From: Nostoc favosum CHAB5714
Lineage (GTDB): Bacteria > Cyanobacteriota > Cyanobacteriia > Cyanobacteriales > Nostocaceae
Length of the DNA: 64,000 nt
Direction: 5' to 3'
NCBI RefSeq assembly: GCF_020829495.1
Contig: NZ_JAIVFQ010000016.1
Span: 55,848 to 119,847 of the forward strand
Shown: positions 1 through 10,435 of the stretch, piece by piece
Position numbering within the stretch: position 1 is the stretch's first letter
Layout of the letters: each line of letters opens with the position of its first letter
Made by a program: the position numbers and the translations under genes
The notes under the pieces: model-generated
Told to the model about the DNA's origin: nothing
What the model saw: only the letters and a program-made list of their open reading frames with translations
The model's database searches: none

Positions 1-1612
1 CTCGGCGGCGGTTGGGGGAGTAGTCTACAGCGGCATTAAGAGAATCATCGCCATCTCCTCCATCCAATAGGTTATCGCCTGTTGAAGAGTTAGCATTCAA
101 TTTATCGTCACCAGCACCACCCTTGAGAGTATTATTGCCAGAGGCAAGCTTATCTCGCGTGTAGTCTACAGAGGCATAAAGAGAATCATTACCATCCTCT
201 CCATCCAATAGGTTATCGCCTGTTGAAGAGTTAGCATTCAATTCATCGTCACCAGCACCACCCTTGAGAGTGTTATTGCCCTTCGCGTCAGAGACAGAAA
301 GCAAATCATTGCCATCCCCACCAGAGAGCAGGTTATTACCTGTTGAATAGTCAGCATTCAATTGATCTTCACCAACATCAGCGTTAAGAATGTTATTGCT
401 TGTTGAATTACCAACAAACAAGTAATCGTTACCTTTACCGCCAAAAATCGTATCATTACCATAACTTGGATCATTTCCACTACTGCCGCCAAAAAGATCA
501 TCGTTGCCATTAGTCCCCACAATCAAGTCATCGTAGGTTGTACCTCTGATCTCTAATCGTTCTATATTTTTGTAGTTAACCCGATTCGTGCCTGCTGTAA
601 TCGAACCAATGTTAGTGGTTGCATTGAATGTCGAAGTCATTCTCCCCGTAGCATTGGTATAATACGCTTGTAAAAAATCATCACCTGTCCCTCCATCTAC
701 CGTTTGAGTTAATAAGTCAGAGGGGGCAGTAGATGAAGACCCCAAAGAAAAGCTGTCATTGCCATCCCCACCAGAGAGCAGGTTATTGCCAGATGTTGCC
801 CCAGCATTCAGGGTATCGTTACCAGCGCCGCCGTTGAGGGTGTTATCGCCTGTTGAAAATTCAGCATTCAATACATCGTCATTAGTACCACCAACGAGGG
901 AGTTATTGCCCGTACTACCAATCAGGGTATCCTTCCCGACACCACCAATGAGGGTATCATTTCCCGTACCACCCCGCAGCAAGTCGTTGCCACTTAAGCC
1001 GTAGATTTTGTCATTACCGCCCTGACCATTAACCACATCATCTGAGTCATCTTTTCCCGTAATGTTGTTGGAGAGGTCATTGAGGAAGGTTACCGTGTTT
1101 TTGATGCCCAGCTTGGTATCAGTAGAGTTGGCATCAAAGACATCAAAGCTGTCGGTGATACTAGTTTGCCCATTAAACAGGATATTGCCAATCGCTGGTG
1201 TTGCACCAGTTGCTTTCTGGTTCTCCAAGTTTTCTAATTTGAAGTTTTGCAGAATGATCTTGCGATTAAACACATCTTCAAAGGTGATTTCCAGATTGCT
1301 GCCATTTTGGGTGAGCAACAAATTTCTGGCACTGAACAAGTCATTGCCCTCGAATTTTAGGGTGTCCACTTCCGCAATGACTGCTACTGTCGGGTTTGTT
1401 CCTTTACCAACGCCACCGAAATCAGTGATAGTATCAGTGTCGCTCTCATAGTAGTAGCTGTAAACAAATTGATCCTTACCGCCACCACCAGTCAAGGTGT
1501 CGTCGCCCTGGTTAGGTGTAATGGTATCGTTGCCTGCAAGACCCTTAATCGTGTCCGCTAACTCGCTGCCCACTAGCGTATCATTACCCTTTGTTCCAAT
1601 GATATTTGCCAT
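1..1612 (-). CDS. RTX-type calcium-binding repeat protein, 3' end outside the window
   Basis: The reverse strand reads open from ATG at 1612 to the window edge, about 537 residues with no stop. The N-terminus begins MANIIGTKGNDTLVG, followed by a roughly 130-residue non-repeat domain with TDTITDFGGVGKG and NLLLTQNGSNLEITF, then many GGxGxDxL nonapeptides, the parallel beta-roll Ca2+ repeats of the RTX family. Such proteins are normally exported by type I secretion through a C-terminal signal, which here lies outside the window. The N-terminal domain and the spacer motif STFNATTNIGSITAG are shared with the gene at 55477-58152, so the two are paralogues. No transporter gene is adjacent. Function beyond Ca2+ binding is not inferable. 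Confidence 0.9.
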   Translation of the reverse strand, partial: MANIIGTKGNDTLVGSELADTIKGLAGNDTITPNQGDDTLTGGGGKDQFVYSYYYESDTDTITDFGGVGKGTNPTVAVIAEVDTLKFEGNDLFSARNLLLTQNGSNLEITFEDVFNRKIILQNFKLENLENQKATGATPAIGNILFNGQTSITDSFDVFDANSTDTKLGIKNTVTFLNDLSNNITGKDDSDDVVNGQGGNDKIYGLSGNDLLRGGTGNDTLIGGVGKDTLIGSTGNNSLVGGTNDDVLNAEFSTGDNTLNGGAGNDTLNAGATSGNNLLSGGDGNDSFSLGSSSTAPSDLLTQTVDGGTGDDFLQAYYTNATGRMTSTFNATTNIGSITAGTNRVNYKNIERLEIRGTTYDDLIVGTNGNDDLFGGSSGNDPSYGNDTIFGGKGNDYLFVGNSTSNNILNADVGEDQLNADYSTGNNLLSGGDGNDLLSVSDAKGNNTLKGGAGDDELNANSSTGDNLLDGEDGNDSLYASVDYTRDKLASGNNTLKGGAGDDKLNANSSTGDNLLDGGDGDDSLNAAVDYSPNRRR

Positions 1613-2207
1613 AATCTTTTACTACCTAAATAGATTTTTTCAGTAACTTCAGTTCTCAACCTTGAGTTTATTGCTGTTTTAGGACATCAAAATTCGCCTC
1701 AATTTGACGTTTTCGGCATATTTTATATCTCAAGAGTTAGGAACAGTAATATTCATTAAAGATTCACCTTATGAAAAGGCCTTTCGATAGCACTAATCTA
1801 ACTATCTCGGACAACAACAGTTTTAAGCGCTATACAAATTCATGAGCGCGTGCATTTAGTCAAACACATAGTTTCAGGCTTTTTTTACTCATCTTTAATC
1901 AACCGTAAAAGCTTAAAAAAGCTCGAAAAATCAAGATTGAATGTCTAAAATTCACACTTTATAGTTTGTTTTTTTGTCAATGGGTAAGTCCTACTACCGT
2001 GAAAATAGAGAAGAGTTCACTCTTGATAGGCAAAAATAATTTTATACCTGGTTGTGGGCTATTGCCCGTGAGTGTCTAGCCTGAAAATGGAGAACATCGA
2101 AATAACTCTGTAATAACTACATACTACCTACATACTACCGTATTTATGTAAATGTCTTTGCTGAAAGACACATCTTTGCATATTCTTCATATTATTCACT
2201 GTTCAAT

Positions 2208-2221
2208 GTACGTACAAGTAC
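2208..2221. promoter_or_regulatory. Candidate NtcA site, GTA-N8-TAC
   Basis: GTACGTACAAGTAC fits the GTA-N8-TAC core recognised by the nitrogen regulator NtcA. A TAN3T-like box (TACGCT) follows at 2247-2252, 25 bp downstream, slightly longer than the usual 22-23 bp. The distance to the 2482 gene is 260 bp. A match to six fixed bases can arise by chance. Confidence 0.3.
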
Positions 2222-2385
2222 TTTTGTTTATGTATTGCTGAACGGTTACGCTTTTTTAGGCGATCGCTAACCCGAAATCAACAACAGCCATCTTTCAATT
2301 ACGAACAACAAACCCTGTGGGAACTAAACTTTTAAGGATTGTGCAGCTTAATTAAACACACAGATTAGAGTAATATAACAACGGT

Positions 2386-2410
2386 GGTATCATTGCATCA
2401 AAATGATACC
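2386..2410. promoter_or_regulatory. Inverted repeat GGTATCAT-N9-ATGATACC, possible operator
   Basis: A perfect 8-bp inverted repeat with a 9-bp spacer ends 71 bp upstream of the IMPase-family start. Its size and placement suit a dimeric repressor site in the promoter. The regulator is unknown, and no T-run follows, so it is not a typical terminator. Confidence 0.35.
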
Positions 2411-2481
2411 GTAATTTTGTCTAGATATAGAATTCTATCGCCCTGCCAACGGTAGATTATTTCTGAAAGGAGTTTGCTGCA

Positions 2482-3351
2482 ATGTCCACAACACCAACTA
2501 CTCGCCTGATTTTGGAGACTTTACTCCCCCATCTCAAAGTAGCAGCAGCCTATGCCCGTTTTCTTCAACCAAAAATTGCTGCACTTCCCGCCAAAGAACA
2601 AGGAAACAACTTTTTTAGTGCAGCACTTACTGATGCAGATGTGGCTATTCAAAATCTGGTAGAAGTAGTACTATTGGGCACTTTCCCAGAGATTCGCTTT
2701 TTTGGGGAAGAGTATGCAAGTTCTAACAATACTAAGTATTTTCGCTCTACCGAACTCGGCTCAGAAGGTGATTATTTAGTCACACTCGACCCGATTGATG
2801 GCACGAAGTTTTACATGGATGGACATTCTAATTACCAAATTATTCTCAGTATTCTAAATTCAGATGACTTTGAAGCAGTACTCGCTATTTCCCCTGCCCA
2901 AAATGTTTATTTTTACGCTCTCCGAGGCGAAGGTGCTTTTAAAGGGACGCTGGATATGAGCTTAGAAGCCTGTGCCCCGTTACACATAACATCCGTCAAA
3001 CCTTCTATTTTGTTGGGATGGGGAATGAATTTGATCGCACATTTATTAAAAGATCGATATAAAGTAATCGATATAGCGACTGATTACTCTAGTGATATTG
3101 AAATTCCCAATCTCAATGGTATTTTCAGTGGCGACTTGAGTGGAGCAGTGATCAAATCGGGCAAATTTATTGATGGTGCTGCACTCGCTTTTATTGCCAG
3201 AGAAGCTGGCTGGATTGTAACTACTCTCGACGGTTCGACTTTACCGCCACTGCATACTTGTCAAAACTATAGCCTGCCTGGATTGATAGTAGCTGCCTCA
3301 AAATCTGTTCATCAAGACCTACTGAAAGCGATGCAAAGCCTACCTGTTTGA
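2482..3351 (+). CDS. Inositol monophosphatase family phosphatase
   Basis: The 289-residue protein is a Mg2+-dependent, Li+-sensitive type sugar or nucleotide phosphatase. It carries the metal-site motif GEE at 75-77, DPIDGT at 103-108, and a C-terminal IDGAALAFIAREAG near 230-243 that replaces the canonical WDxAAG with ID, keeping the metal-binding Asp. Substrate could be inositol-1-phosphate, fructose-1,6-bisphosphate, histidinol phosphate or PAP; the sequence does not decide. ATG 2482 is preceded by AAAGGAG at 2466-2472. The ketopantoate reductase gene follows 44 bp later on the same strand, so the two may be co-transcribed. Confidence 0.85.
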   Translation: MSTTPTTRLILETLLPHLKVAAAYARFLQPKIAALPAKEQGNNFFSAALTDADVAIQNLVEVVLLGTFPEIRFFGEEYASSNNTKYFRSTELGSEGDYLVTLDPIDGTKFYMDGHSNYQIILSILNSDDFEAVLAISPAQNVYFYALRGEGAFKGTLDMSLEACAPLHITSVKPSILLGWGMNLIAHLLKDRYKVIDIATDYSSDIEIPNLNGIFSGDLSGAVIKSGKFIDGAALAFIAREAGWIVTTLDGSTLPPLHTCQNYSLPGLIVAASKSVHQDLLKAMQSLPV

Positions 3352-3395
3352 GGGTAAATAATTAGTTAATTATTTACTAACTATCCTTAAATAAA

Positions 3396-4373
3396 ATGAA
3401 AATTTGTATTGTTGGCGCGGGTGCGATTGGTGGATATTTAGGAGCGAAATTGGCACTGGCAGGTGAAGCCGTGACATTAATCGCTCGTGGTTCTCATTTG
3501 GAGGCAATTCAAAAAAATGGGCTGAAGTTGCTCATGGCAGACGGTTCTAGCCAAATTGTTACTCCGTTGGCAACTAGCGATATCCAGTCAGCAGGGCCAC
3601 AAGATGTAGTAATTTTAACTGTCAAGGCTCACAGTGTTCCAGCGATCGCACCTTCTCTCCCTGCACTCTACAATCCTCATACGATGGTGGTAACAGCCCA
3701 AAATGGCGTTCCTTGGTGGTACTTTCGCAAGTATGGCGGTGAGTATGAAGGGACGCGGATTCAATCGGTTGACCTAGATGGGATTATTGAAGCTAGTATC
3801 GGTGCCCAACGCGCCATCGGTTGTGTTGTTTACCCAGCAACTGAGATAATTGAACCAGGTGTGATTAAGCATATTGAAGGCGATCGCTTTACTCTTGGTG
3901 AAATCGATGGCACTAAAACAGAACGCATCCAATTATTGGCACAGACTTTAAAACAGGCAGGACTCAAAGCACCAATCCGCAATCAAATTCGCACGGAAAT
4001 TTGGATTAAGTTGTGGGGGAATGTGGCATTTAATCCCATCAGTGCCCTGACTGGTGCTACTCTAGAGGATATTTGTCGCTATCCCCTCACCCGTGAACTA
4101 GCGCGGCAAATGATGACAGAAACTCAAGCGATCGCGGAAAATTTGGGTATAAAGTTTGGCATCACTTTAGAACAGCGAATTAATGGGGCAGAAAATGTTG
4201 GTGCCCATAAAACCTCGATGCTACAAGATATTGAAGCCGGACGCGCTACGGAGATAGATGCTATTGTTGGCGCGGTGGCAGAATTAGGAAAACTTACTCA
4301 AATTCCCACACCTTATATTGATGCTATTTATGCCAGCGTCAAGCTGCTGGAGGCCACCAAAGTGAGAATTTAA
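3396..4373 (+). CDS. panE: 2-dehydropantoate 2-reductase (ketopantoate reductase)
   Basis: The enzyme reduces ketopantoate to pantoate with NADPH in pantothenate and CoA synthesis. The Rossmann motif GAGAIGGYLGA starts at residue 7. The region IWIKLWGNVAFNPISALTG contains Lys205, corresponding to the catalytic Lys of the ApbA/PanE family, followed by the conserved N-P-SALTG segment. The length of 325 residues is normal. A CoA-pathway gene, coaBC, is also in this window at 59802 but not linked. Many cyanobacteria carry several PanE-like paralogues, so this copy may act on another 2-keto acid. Confidence 0.85.
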   Translation: MKICIVGAGAIGGYLGAKLALAGEAVTLIARGSHLEAIQKNGLKLLMADGSSQIVTPLATSDIQSAGPQDVVILTVKAHSVPAIAPSLPALYNPHTMVVTAQNGVPWWYFRKYGGEYEGTRIQSVDLDGIIEASIGAQRAIGCVVYPATEIIEPGVIKHIEGDRFTLGEIDGTKTERIQLLAQTLKQAGLKAPIRNQIRTEIWIKLWGNVAFNPISALTGATLEDICRYPLTRELARQMMTETQAIAENLGIKFGITLEQRINGAENVGAHKTSMLQDIEAGRATEIDAIVGAVAELGKLTQIPTPYIDAIYASVKLLEATKVRI

Positions 4374-4383
4374 TAGTCCAGTC

Positions 4384-4433
4384 AGGAGCCTGATTTTGTA
4401 TCGTGAACTCGGTTGAGAGCTTTTTTGGCTCCT
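4384..4433 (+). terminator. Possible hairpin after panE
   Basis: AGGAGCC at 4384-4390 pairs with GGCTCCT at 4427-4433, 11 bp after the panE stop. A small inner stem and a six-T run (4421-4426) lie just before the right arm, so this is not a textbook intrinsic terminator. Confidence 0.3.
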
Positions 4434-4494
4434 TTCCTACGGGACGCTAACACGGACAAGTTCTGGAAGACTGGCAGATATATAGCGACGACTT

Positions 4495-4532
4495 ATATCA
4501 TGTCCGCATAATTAGTTATGATTCCCACAGTC
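4495..4532. repeat. Truncated end of the ATATCATGTCCGC element family
   Basis: These 38 bp match one end of the element found complete at 4658-4802 and elsewhere: ATATCATGTCCGC, then a stretch ending TTCCCACAGTC. The match stops abruptly, leaving an orphan arm. A second short scrap (CCCACAGTCATTACACC) occurs near 4883-4899. Confidence 0.7.
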
Positions 4533-4657
4533 GAATGTCACGCTTGTAAACGTAAAACTCTTGCTGTGACTGGGTTGCATGGTGGTAGGGGTGTGGGGTT
4601 GCAGGTCTGGAGTGTTGTATGTTTTGTATTCTTCAAAAGGTTCTTAGTTTTCCTCTT

Positions 4658-4802
4658 ATATCATGTCCGCATAAATAGTTACGCTAACCACAGTCATTAC
4701 ACCCCACCCCCAACCCCTCCTGCTTGCGGGGAGGGGAGACAAAGCGACGATTGTCGGGGTGGGGTTCTTCGGGTTTCATAAGTAATCAAGCGGACATGAT
4801 AT
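4658..4802. repeat. MITE-like palindromic element, family 1
   Basis: Ends are ATATCATGTCCGC and GCGGACATGATAT in inverted orientation. The interior is a C-rich then G-rich hairpin cassette (CCCCACCCCCAACCCC ... GGGGTGGGGTTC). It is flanked by TA dinucleotides as expected for insertion at TA. No ORF within. Family copies: 10870, 11411, 23666, 33912, 36138, 45945, 52767. Confidence 0.85.
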
Positions 4803-5086
4803 TACACCCCTACACCCTCACACCCTTACACCCTCTCATCCAGTCAGATTATGGGTTCACGCTTTTCTTAGTGCCATTCTTCCCACAGTCATTACACCGA
4901 AAATTTTCAGGGATTTGGTGAACACATCGTGCCCAAAGGCAAGATACAGATATCTCAGGCATTCTGTCTGTTCTGTATCTCAATTTTCTATCCAGATGTC
5001 ACTCGATTGATACCAGCAGGTTATTAGCATGACGAATATTGAGATATAATTTTTTGAGGCGCGATCGCATTTGTATTTTTAACCTT
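4803..5086. other. Leader region of the hybrid kinase
   Basis: Contains short ACACCCT-type repeats at 4802-4840 and no gene. Short ORFs crossing 4518-4921 are built from repeat sequence. Confidence 0.4.
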
Positions 5087-8000
5087 ATGAGTCATCCTTC
5101 TTGCCTTACAATCCTGCTGATTGATGATTGCGCCGAAAATCGGCTGGAATTGTCTCACTTATTACAGCAGGACAGCCTATATACCTATCGCATATTGGAG
5201 TTTGATTCAGCAACGCAAGCCCTGGAATGGTGTCAACAGGAGATACCAGATATCATTTTGCTGGATTTTGTGTTGCCTAATGGGGATAGCCTGAAGTTTA
5301 TTCAGCAATTTCGGGAATGCCATAGCAATACCCAAACTGCTGTGATTATGCTGACAGGACAAGGCGATGAAATTATCGCTGTCTGTGGGATGATAAAAAA
5401 TGGTGTTCAGGATTATGTAGTTAAAGATAAACTCACGGCTGAAGTTCTTCAAGGCGCAATTCATCATGCCGTTGAACGGATGTATCTGACTCGAGAGTTA
5501 GAACAAAGTCGGGAACAACAACAACTGATTGCCGCGATCGCCTTACGGATTCGTCAGTCTTTTAAAGTAGAAGAAATTCTGCGTGCCACAGTAACAGAAG
5601 CGCGGCAGTTTCTCAAAGCAGACCGAGTAGTTGTCTATCAATTTCAGCCAGATATGAGCGACAGCATTGTGGCGGAGTCAGTGCTTCCTGGTTGGACGGT
5701 AGCTCTGGGGAAACAGATTCGGGACACCTACCTTCAACAGGGAGCCGGCAGGGATTATCGCCAGGGAAAAAAACGGGCGATGAATGACATTTATCAGGCT
5801 GGCTTAACGAATTGTCATTTGCATCTTCTAGAACAATTTGAAGTTAAAGCTAATCTGGTAGTACCTATTTTGGTCAAAGAGCAATTGTGGGGATTATTAA
5901 TTGCTCACCAATGTAGTGCATCTCGTCACTGGCAATCGTTGGAATTGGATTTGTTAGATCAACTAGCGGTGCAAATAGCGATCGCTATTCAACAGGCGAG
6001 TGCATATCAGCAAGCACAGGCAGAACTGGCAGAACGCCAACGCACAGAAGCAGCCTTAAAAGCCAGCGAAGAGAAACTCAAACTCACCCTAAATTTTGCT
6101 GCTATTGGCTATTGGGAATGGAACCCAATCACCAATCAAATATTTACCGAGAATGCAATTCACTGTCTTTGTTCTGAGCCGAGTGATGCAAACCTAACTT
6201 ATAAACAATGGCTCAATCAGGTATATCCAGAGGATCGGGAATGGGTTGAGCAGAAATTTAGGCAGGCGATCGCAACACAGACTGATTATACTGTGGAATA
6301 CCGGGTTACCTGGCAAGATGGCAGCATTCACTGGGTATCGGTAAAAGGACGGGGACTTTATGACGAAACCGGACAACTGCTGCGGATGCTGGGCGTGCTA
6401 ATTGACATCACAGAACGCAAGCTCTCAGAAGAGGAGCGGCGGCACGCAGAGATACCGCAAATTGAATTACATCTTATGGAGCAGATTCTTGAAGTAGTCC
6501 TAGCAGGTTACTGGGATTGGGATATTCCAGGCAATCAGGAGTACTTGAGCTTAACCTTCAAGCAGATGTTCGGCTATGAAGATCATGAGTTGCCAAATAC
6601 ACCAGAGAGTTGGCAACGCCTGATTTTTCCAGAGGATTTACCAGGTGTTCTGGAAATTTTCCAGCAACATGTCCAAAGTCGTGGAAAAATTCCCTATTAC
6701 AATGAAGTGAGATATCGGCATAAGGATGGTTCTACCGTTTGGGTCATTTGTTCCGGTTGTGTCATTGCGTGGGATCAAGACGGCAATCCCCTTCGCATGA
6801 TTGGTTGCCATATTGACATAACAAAACGCAAACAAGTAGAAGAAGCCCTCAAAGAGAGCGAACAACGTTATGCAACATTGACAAAAGCGGCTCCTGTGGC
6901 TATTTTCCGGCTTGACAATGCTGGTAACTGTATTTACGTTAACGATCGCTGGAGCGATCTCACGGGTAGACCAACACAAGCAGCATTGGGGATGGGATGG
7001 GCAGAAGCAATATACCTAGAAGACCGCGATCGCATCCTCAGAGAATGGTATCAGGTGCAATTAGAGCAAACAGAACTTTTTTACAACGAGGGTAGGCATC
7101 TGCGCCCAGATGGTAGTATCAACTGGTTTCACTGCTATGTGTTACCTGAAACTAACGCCAGTGGAGCTATTATCGGTTATATCGGTACACTAACGGATAT
7201 CAGTAATCGCAAACAAGCCGAACAAGAACTCATCCACAACAGAGATTTGCGAGAAGCAATTTTTAACGAATCTGCCGATGCCATCTTTCTGATTGATCCG
7301 CAAACACTGCTCACCTTGGATTGCAATCGGCAGTCGGTAGAACTGTTTGAGGCGGCTGACAAAACTGAATTGATCAATATTCATGGGCAGACGCTCCAAC
7401 GCTATCCATTCACTGCCAGCGAAACGGATGCGATCGTAAGAAATATGCAGTCAAAAGGTATTTGGAGCCGAGAGATTGAATATGTTACTCTTCAGGGTAA
7501 GATTTTTTGGGGAAACATTGCAGTTAAACCGATTACTGTAGCCGGACGTACTATGAATTTAGTGCGGATCACTGATATCAGCGAACAGCAAGCTGCGCTA
7601 CGCGATCGTAAACTTGCCGAAGCACAACTGCGGCAGACGAATGAGCAACTTGCTAACACCAACGTGGAACTTGCCCGCGCCACTCGCCTCAAAGACGAAT
7701 TTCTCGCAAACATGAGCCATGAACTGCGAACACCTCTCAATGCTATTTTGGGGATGTCAGAGGGCTTACAGGAAAGTGTATTTGGCTCCATTAATGAAAG
7801 ACAAGCAAAAGCGATCGCTACTATTGAGCGCAGTGGCAGACATTTGCTAGAACTAATCAACGACATTTTAGACTTGTCTAAAATCGAATCTGGCAAACTG
7901 GAACTGCAATTGAGCGATGTTTCTGTCAGGAGCCTCTGTGATGCTAGCCTTGCCTTTGTCAAACAGATGGCTTTGAAAAAAAATATTCATCTTAGTATTC

Positions 8001-9343
8001 ATATTTCTGAAAATATTGACAGCATCCAAGTAGACGATCGCCGCCTGTCTCAAGTACTAATCAACCTACTGAGTAACGCTGTCAAGTTCACGCCAGAAGG
8101 GGGATCTGTAACGCTAGAAGTCCGGGTGGAAGAAGCAGGGGAGCAGGGGAGCAGGGGAGCAGGGGGAGCAGGGGGAGCAGAGGGAGCAGGGGGAGCAGGG
8201 GGAGCAGGGGGAGCAGGGGGAGCAGGGGGAGCAGGGGGAGCAGGGGAAGTAAATTCTGCCTTGTCCGCCTCATCTTTACCAAAGCTCTGTTTTCATGTCA
8301 CTGACACCGGCATTGGTATCGCTGCTGAAGAAATTGGTAAGCTGTTTCAGCCCTTCATTCAGCTTGACAGCAGCCTTAACCGCCAGTACAGTGGCACTGG
8401 TTTAGGTTTGGTACTTGTACAAAAGATTGTTACCCTACATGGAGGAACAGTCTCACTTAGCAGTAAAGTTGAAGAAGGAAGTTGTTTTACCGTCCGCATT
8501 CCCTACCATACCAGCAATAATCTGTTAACAAGGCAAGTAACTGCTTCATTGCCCAGCTATAGTTTAACTGCTGAGAATGCTCAAGTTTTGATTGTGGAAG
8601 ATTCTGTTGCGGCGGCTGACCAAATTGCTCGCTACTTCAGCGAAATGGGAATGCAACCCATCATTTATCCCAAAGGTGAAGGAGCTGTAGAAGAAGTGCT
8701 GCGCCTTCAGCCTGCTCTAGTTATCCTGGATCTGCAACTACCGAATCTATCGGGTTGGGACGTGCTAAATCAACTCAAGAGCAACCCAAAAACCAAAGAT
8801 ATTCCAGTAATCATTATTTCAGTCGTGGATGAGCGTAGCAAAGGACTGGCTCAGGGAGCGTTTGAATATCTGATCAAACCCATTACCCGCGCTCAACTTC
8901 AAGCAACTATAAATAAACTACAACATTCTGCCCATTCCGAGTCGCCAAATTTGGTATTACCAAAAGCCGCTCTGAAACCACCTTTGATTTTGCTGGCAGA
9001 AGATAATCAAGCAAATATTGATACCATGTCCGGTTATCTTGAAGGTCGAGGGTATCATCTCATTTTGGCAAACAATGGACAACAAGCTATCGACCTTGTT
9101 AAAGTTCAACGCCCCGACTTAATTGTGATGGACATTCAAATGCCAGAAATGGATGGGTTGGAAGCAATGCGCCGCATCCGTGATGATCGGCAATTTGTGG
9201 ATATTCCGATGATTGCACTAACGGCGCTAGCCATGCCAGGCGATCGCGAAACTTGTTTCGCGGCCGGAGCTAATGAATATTTGACTAAACCCGTAAAACT
9301 TAAACAGCTTGTAGCCAGAATTCAACAATTTTTAGGAAAGTAG
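5087..9343 (+). CDS. Hybrid sensor histidine kinase with cyanobacteriochrome-like GAF domain
   Basis: Domain order in the 1418-residue protein: receiver 9-125, GAF 160-300, four PAS/PAC modules between about 325 and 835, HisKA near 865-935 with HELRTPLN, HATPase 975-1140 ([21 protein letters not shown]), then two receivers at 1165-1280 and 1300-1416. The GAF domain has the Cys-His pair of bilin-binding cyanobacteriochromes (C243-H244 in [12 protein letters not shown], then ANLVVPIL and [10 protein letters not shown]). The second DXCF cysteine is absent (DTYL), so if a bilin binds, a one-Cys red/green type is likelier. ATG 5087 is preferred to an upstream in-frame TTG at 5039, since it starts right at the receiver. 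A Gly/Ala-rich repeat interrupts the ATPase domain. The next kinase follows 12 bp later. Confidence 0.9.
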   Translation: MSHPSCLTILLIDDCAENRLELSHLLQQDSLYTYRILEFDSATQALEWCQQEIPDIILLDFVLPNGDSLKFIQQFRECHSNTQTAVIMLTGQGDEIIAVCGMIKNGVQDYVVKDKLTAEVLQGAIHHAVERMYLTRELEQSREQQQLIAAIALRIRQSFKVEEILRATVTEARQFLKADRVVVYQFQPDMSDSIVAESVLPGWTVALGKQIRDTYLQQGAGRDYRQGKKRAMNDIYQAGLTNCHLHLLEQFEVKANLVVPILVKEQLWGLLIAHQCSASRHWQSLELDLLDQLAVQIAIAIQQASAYQQAQAELAERQRTEAALKASEEKLKLTLNFAAIGYWEWNPITNQIFTENAIHCLCSEPSDANLTYKQWLNQVYPEDREWVEQKFRQAIATQTDYTVEYRVTWQDGSIHWVSVKGRGLYDETGQLLRMLGVLIDITERKLSEEERRHAEIPQIELHLMEQILEVVLAGYWDWDIPGNQEYLSLTFKQMFGYEDHELPNTPESWQRLIFPEDLPGVLEIFQQHVQSRGKIPYYNEVRYRHKDGSTVWVICSGCVIAWDQDGNPLRMIGCHIDITKRKQVEEALKESEQRYATLTKAAPVAIFRLDNAGNCIYVNDRWSDLTGRPTQAALGMGWAEAIYLEDRDRILREWYQVQLEQTELFYNEGRHLRPDGSINWFHCYVLPETNASGAIIGYIGTLTDISNRKQAEQELIHNRDLREAIFNESADAIFLIDPQTLLTLDCNRQSVELFEAADKTELINIHGQTLQRYPFTASETDAIVRNMQSKGIWSREIEYVTLQGKIFWGNIAVKPITVAGRTMNLVRITDISEQQAALRDRKLAEAQLRQTNEQLANTNVELARATRLKDEFLANMSHELRTPLNAILGMSEGLQESVFGSINERQAKAIATIERSGRHLLELINDILDLSKIESGKLELQLSDVSVRSLCDASLAFVKQMALKKNIHLSIHISENIDSIQVDDRRLSQVLINLLSNAVKFTPEGGSVTLEVRVEEAGEQGSRGAGGAGGAEGAGGAGGAGGAGGAGGAGGAGEVNSALSASSLPKLCFHVTDTGIGIAAEEIGKLFQPFIQLDSSLNRQYSGTGLGLVLVQKIVTLHGGTVSLSSKVEEGSCFTVRIPYHTSNNLLTRQVTASLPSYSLTAENAQVLIVEDSVAAADQIARYFSEMGMQPIIYPKGEGAVEEVLRLQPALVILDLQLPNLSGWDVLNQLKSNPKTKDIPVIIISVVDERSKGLAQGAFEYLIKPITRAQLQATINKLQHSAHSESPNLVLPKAALKPPLILLAEDNQANIDTMSGYLEGRGYHLILANNGQQAIDLVKVQRPDLIVMDIQMPEMDGLEAMRRIRDDRQFVDIPMIALTALAMPGDRETCFAAGANEYLTKPVKLKQLVARIQQFLGK
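8134..8247. repeat. In-frame 9-bp minisatellite inside the kinase ATPase domain
   Basis: About a dozen near-identical GGGGGAGCA-type units (some one base shorter at the left edge) encode Gly-Ala-Gly runs between the N box and the G1 box of HATPase. Similar G-rich strings are common in Nostoc intergenic DNA, so this looks like a spreading simple repeat tolerated in a surface loop. Confidence 0.85.
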
Positions 9344-9355
9344 CGGAAATTCTCG

Positions 9356-10435
9356 ATGCATAGTCAACCCTCTATTTTAGTAATCGATGATGAACCCGAT
9401 AACTTTGATGTTGTTGAAACCTTGCTGCATGGTGAAAACTACCAGCTATACTACGCTCTTAGTGGTCAACAAGCTCTAAATCGCCTCAAAAGTTTTCAAC
9501 CCGATCTGATTTTGCTCGATGTAATGATGCCTCATCTAGATGGGATGGAAGTCTGCCAGCGCATCAAAGCCGATCCACAATGGCAAGCGGTTCCGATTAT
9601 TATGGTGACTGCATTAACCGCTAAAGAAGATTTGGCTCGATGTCTGGCGATGGGTGCAGATGACTTCATTAGTAAACCCATCAATGGTGTGGAATTACGA
9701 GCCAGAGTTCATTCCATGTTACGGATTAAGCAGCAGTATGACAGTATGCAAGTATTGATGAAACTACGAGAAGACATGGTAAATATGATTGTGCATGATC
9801 TGCGAAATCCACTTACCAGTATTGTCTTAGGGACAGAAATTCTTCGGTTAGCAGGTTTGTCACCTGAACAGCAGCAAGGAAAAGTTGATCAAATTTTCCT
9901 GGCTGCACAACAACTACAATCGTTGATTGATAGCTTGCTGATCATGGCAAAGCTGGAATCTGGGAAAATGGTTCTCAACTACACAGAAGTAGATATTTGT
10001 GCGCTGTGTATGTCAGCTGTAGAAGATATTAAGGCGATCGCTGCCCAAAAAAACCTGACCCTGATATGTGAATTACCTGAACCTGGTAGGATTATTGCAG
10101 TAGATGCAGTTATCTTTCGTCGAGTGCTGGATAATTTACTCTCCAATGCCATTAAGTTCTCACCGTCTAATTCTCAAGTAACTCTACGGGGAGAATATTT
10201 GGCAGGAGGAGGTGTGAAAGTGCAAGTCGTTGATTTCGGTTCGGGAGTCCGTCAAGACTTACGACAAATGATTTTCGAGAAGTATGAAATTGGAACTCGG
10301 ATGCCAGATGTTTCGCAAATTGGTTTAGGATTGGCTTTCTGCAAAATGGCGATCGAGGCACATTGCGGTACGATTACCATTGAAGATAATCATCCACATG
10401 GTAGTATCTTTACTGTATTACTAAATAATTCGTAA
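9356..10435 (+). CDS. Receiver-histidine kinase (REC-HisKA-HATPase)
   Basis: The 359-residue protein starts with a receiver (SILVIDDEPDN, phosphoacceptor Asp in LLDVMMPHLDG, TAL, and Lys in ISKPI) followed by a short kinase with H box VHDLRNPLTS, N box NLLSNAIKFSPS, a degenerate G1 (VDFGSGVR instead of DxGxG) and G2 GLGLAFCKMAIEAHCG. It begins 12 bp after the upstream hybrid kinase on the same strand, so it probably receives phosphate from that kinase's terminal receivers or forms a phosphorelay with it. The last codons and the TAA stop lie inside an AATTCGT heptamer repeat, so the original C-terminus may have been replaced. Confidence 0.88.
   Translation: MHSQPSILVIDDEPDNFDVVETLLHGENYQLYYALSGQQALNRLKSFQPDLILLDVMMPHLDGMEVCQRIKADPQWQAVPIIMVTALTAKEDLARCLAMGADDFISKPINGVELRARVHSMLRIKQQYDSMQVLMKLREDMVNMIVHDLRNPLTSIVLGTEILRLAGLSPEQQQGKVDQIFLAAQQLQSLIDSLLIMAKLESGKMVLNYTEVDICALCMSAVEDIKAIAAQKNLTLICELPEPGRIIAVDAVIFRRVLDNLLSNAIKFSPSNSQVTLRGEYLAGGGVKVQVVDFGSGVRQDLRQMIFEKYEIGTRMPDVSQIGLGLAFCKMAIEAHCGTITIEDNHPHGSIFTVLLNNS

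Larger units (their letters stand above)
1613..2481. other. 870-bp divergent intergenic region
   Basis: This spacer lies between the divergent RTX gene and the IMPase-family gene and has no credible ORF. It is AT-rich and contains a direct repeat of CTACATACTAC near 2116-2140, an NtcA-like palindrome at 2208-2221 and an inverted repeat at 2386-2410. The sequence just upstream of the RTX start resembles the leader of the paralogue at 55477 (AAAAATC-ATT-AGGTAG-AAA before ATG). Confidence 0.5.

Noticed and set aside
759..1451. Forward-strand ORFs across the RTX gene
   Set aside because: They are antisense shadows of the repeat-rich reading frame on the minus strand, with Pro/Ser-rich low-complexity products.
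4518..4921. Two forward ORFs
   Set aside because: They read through the family 1 element and its fragments.
8088..8282. Reverse ORF rich in Leu-Pro repeats
   Set aside because: It is the complement of the 9-bp minisatellite in the kinase gene.
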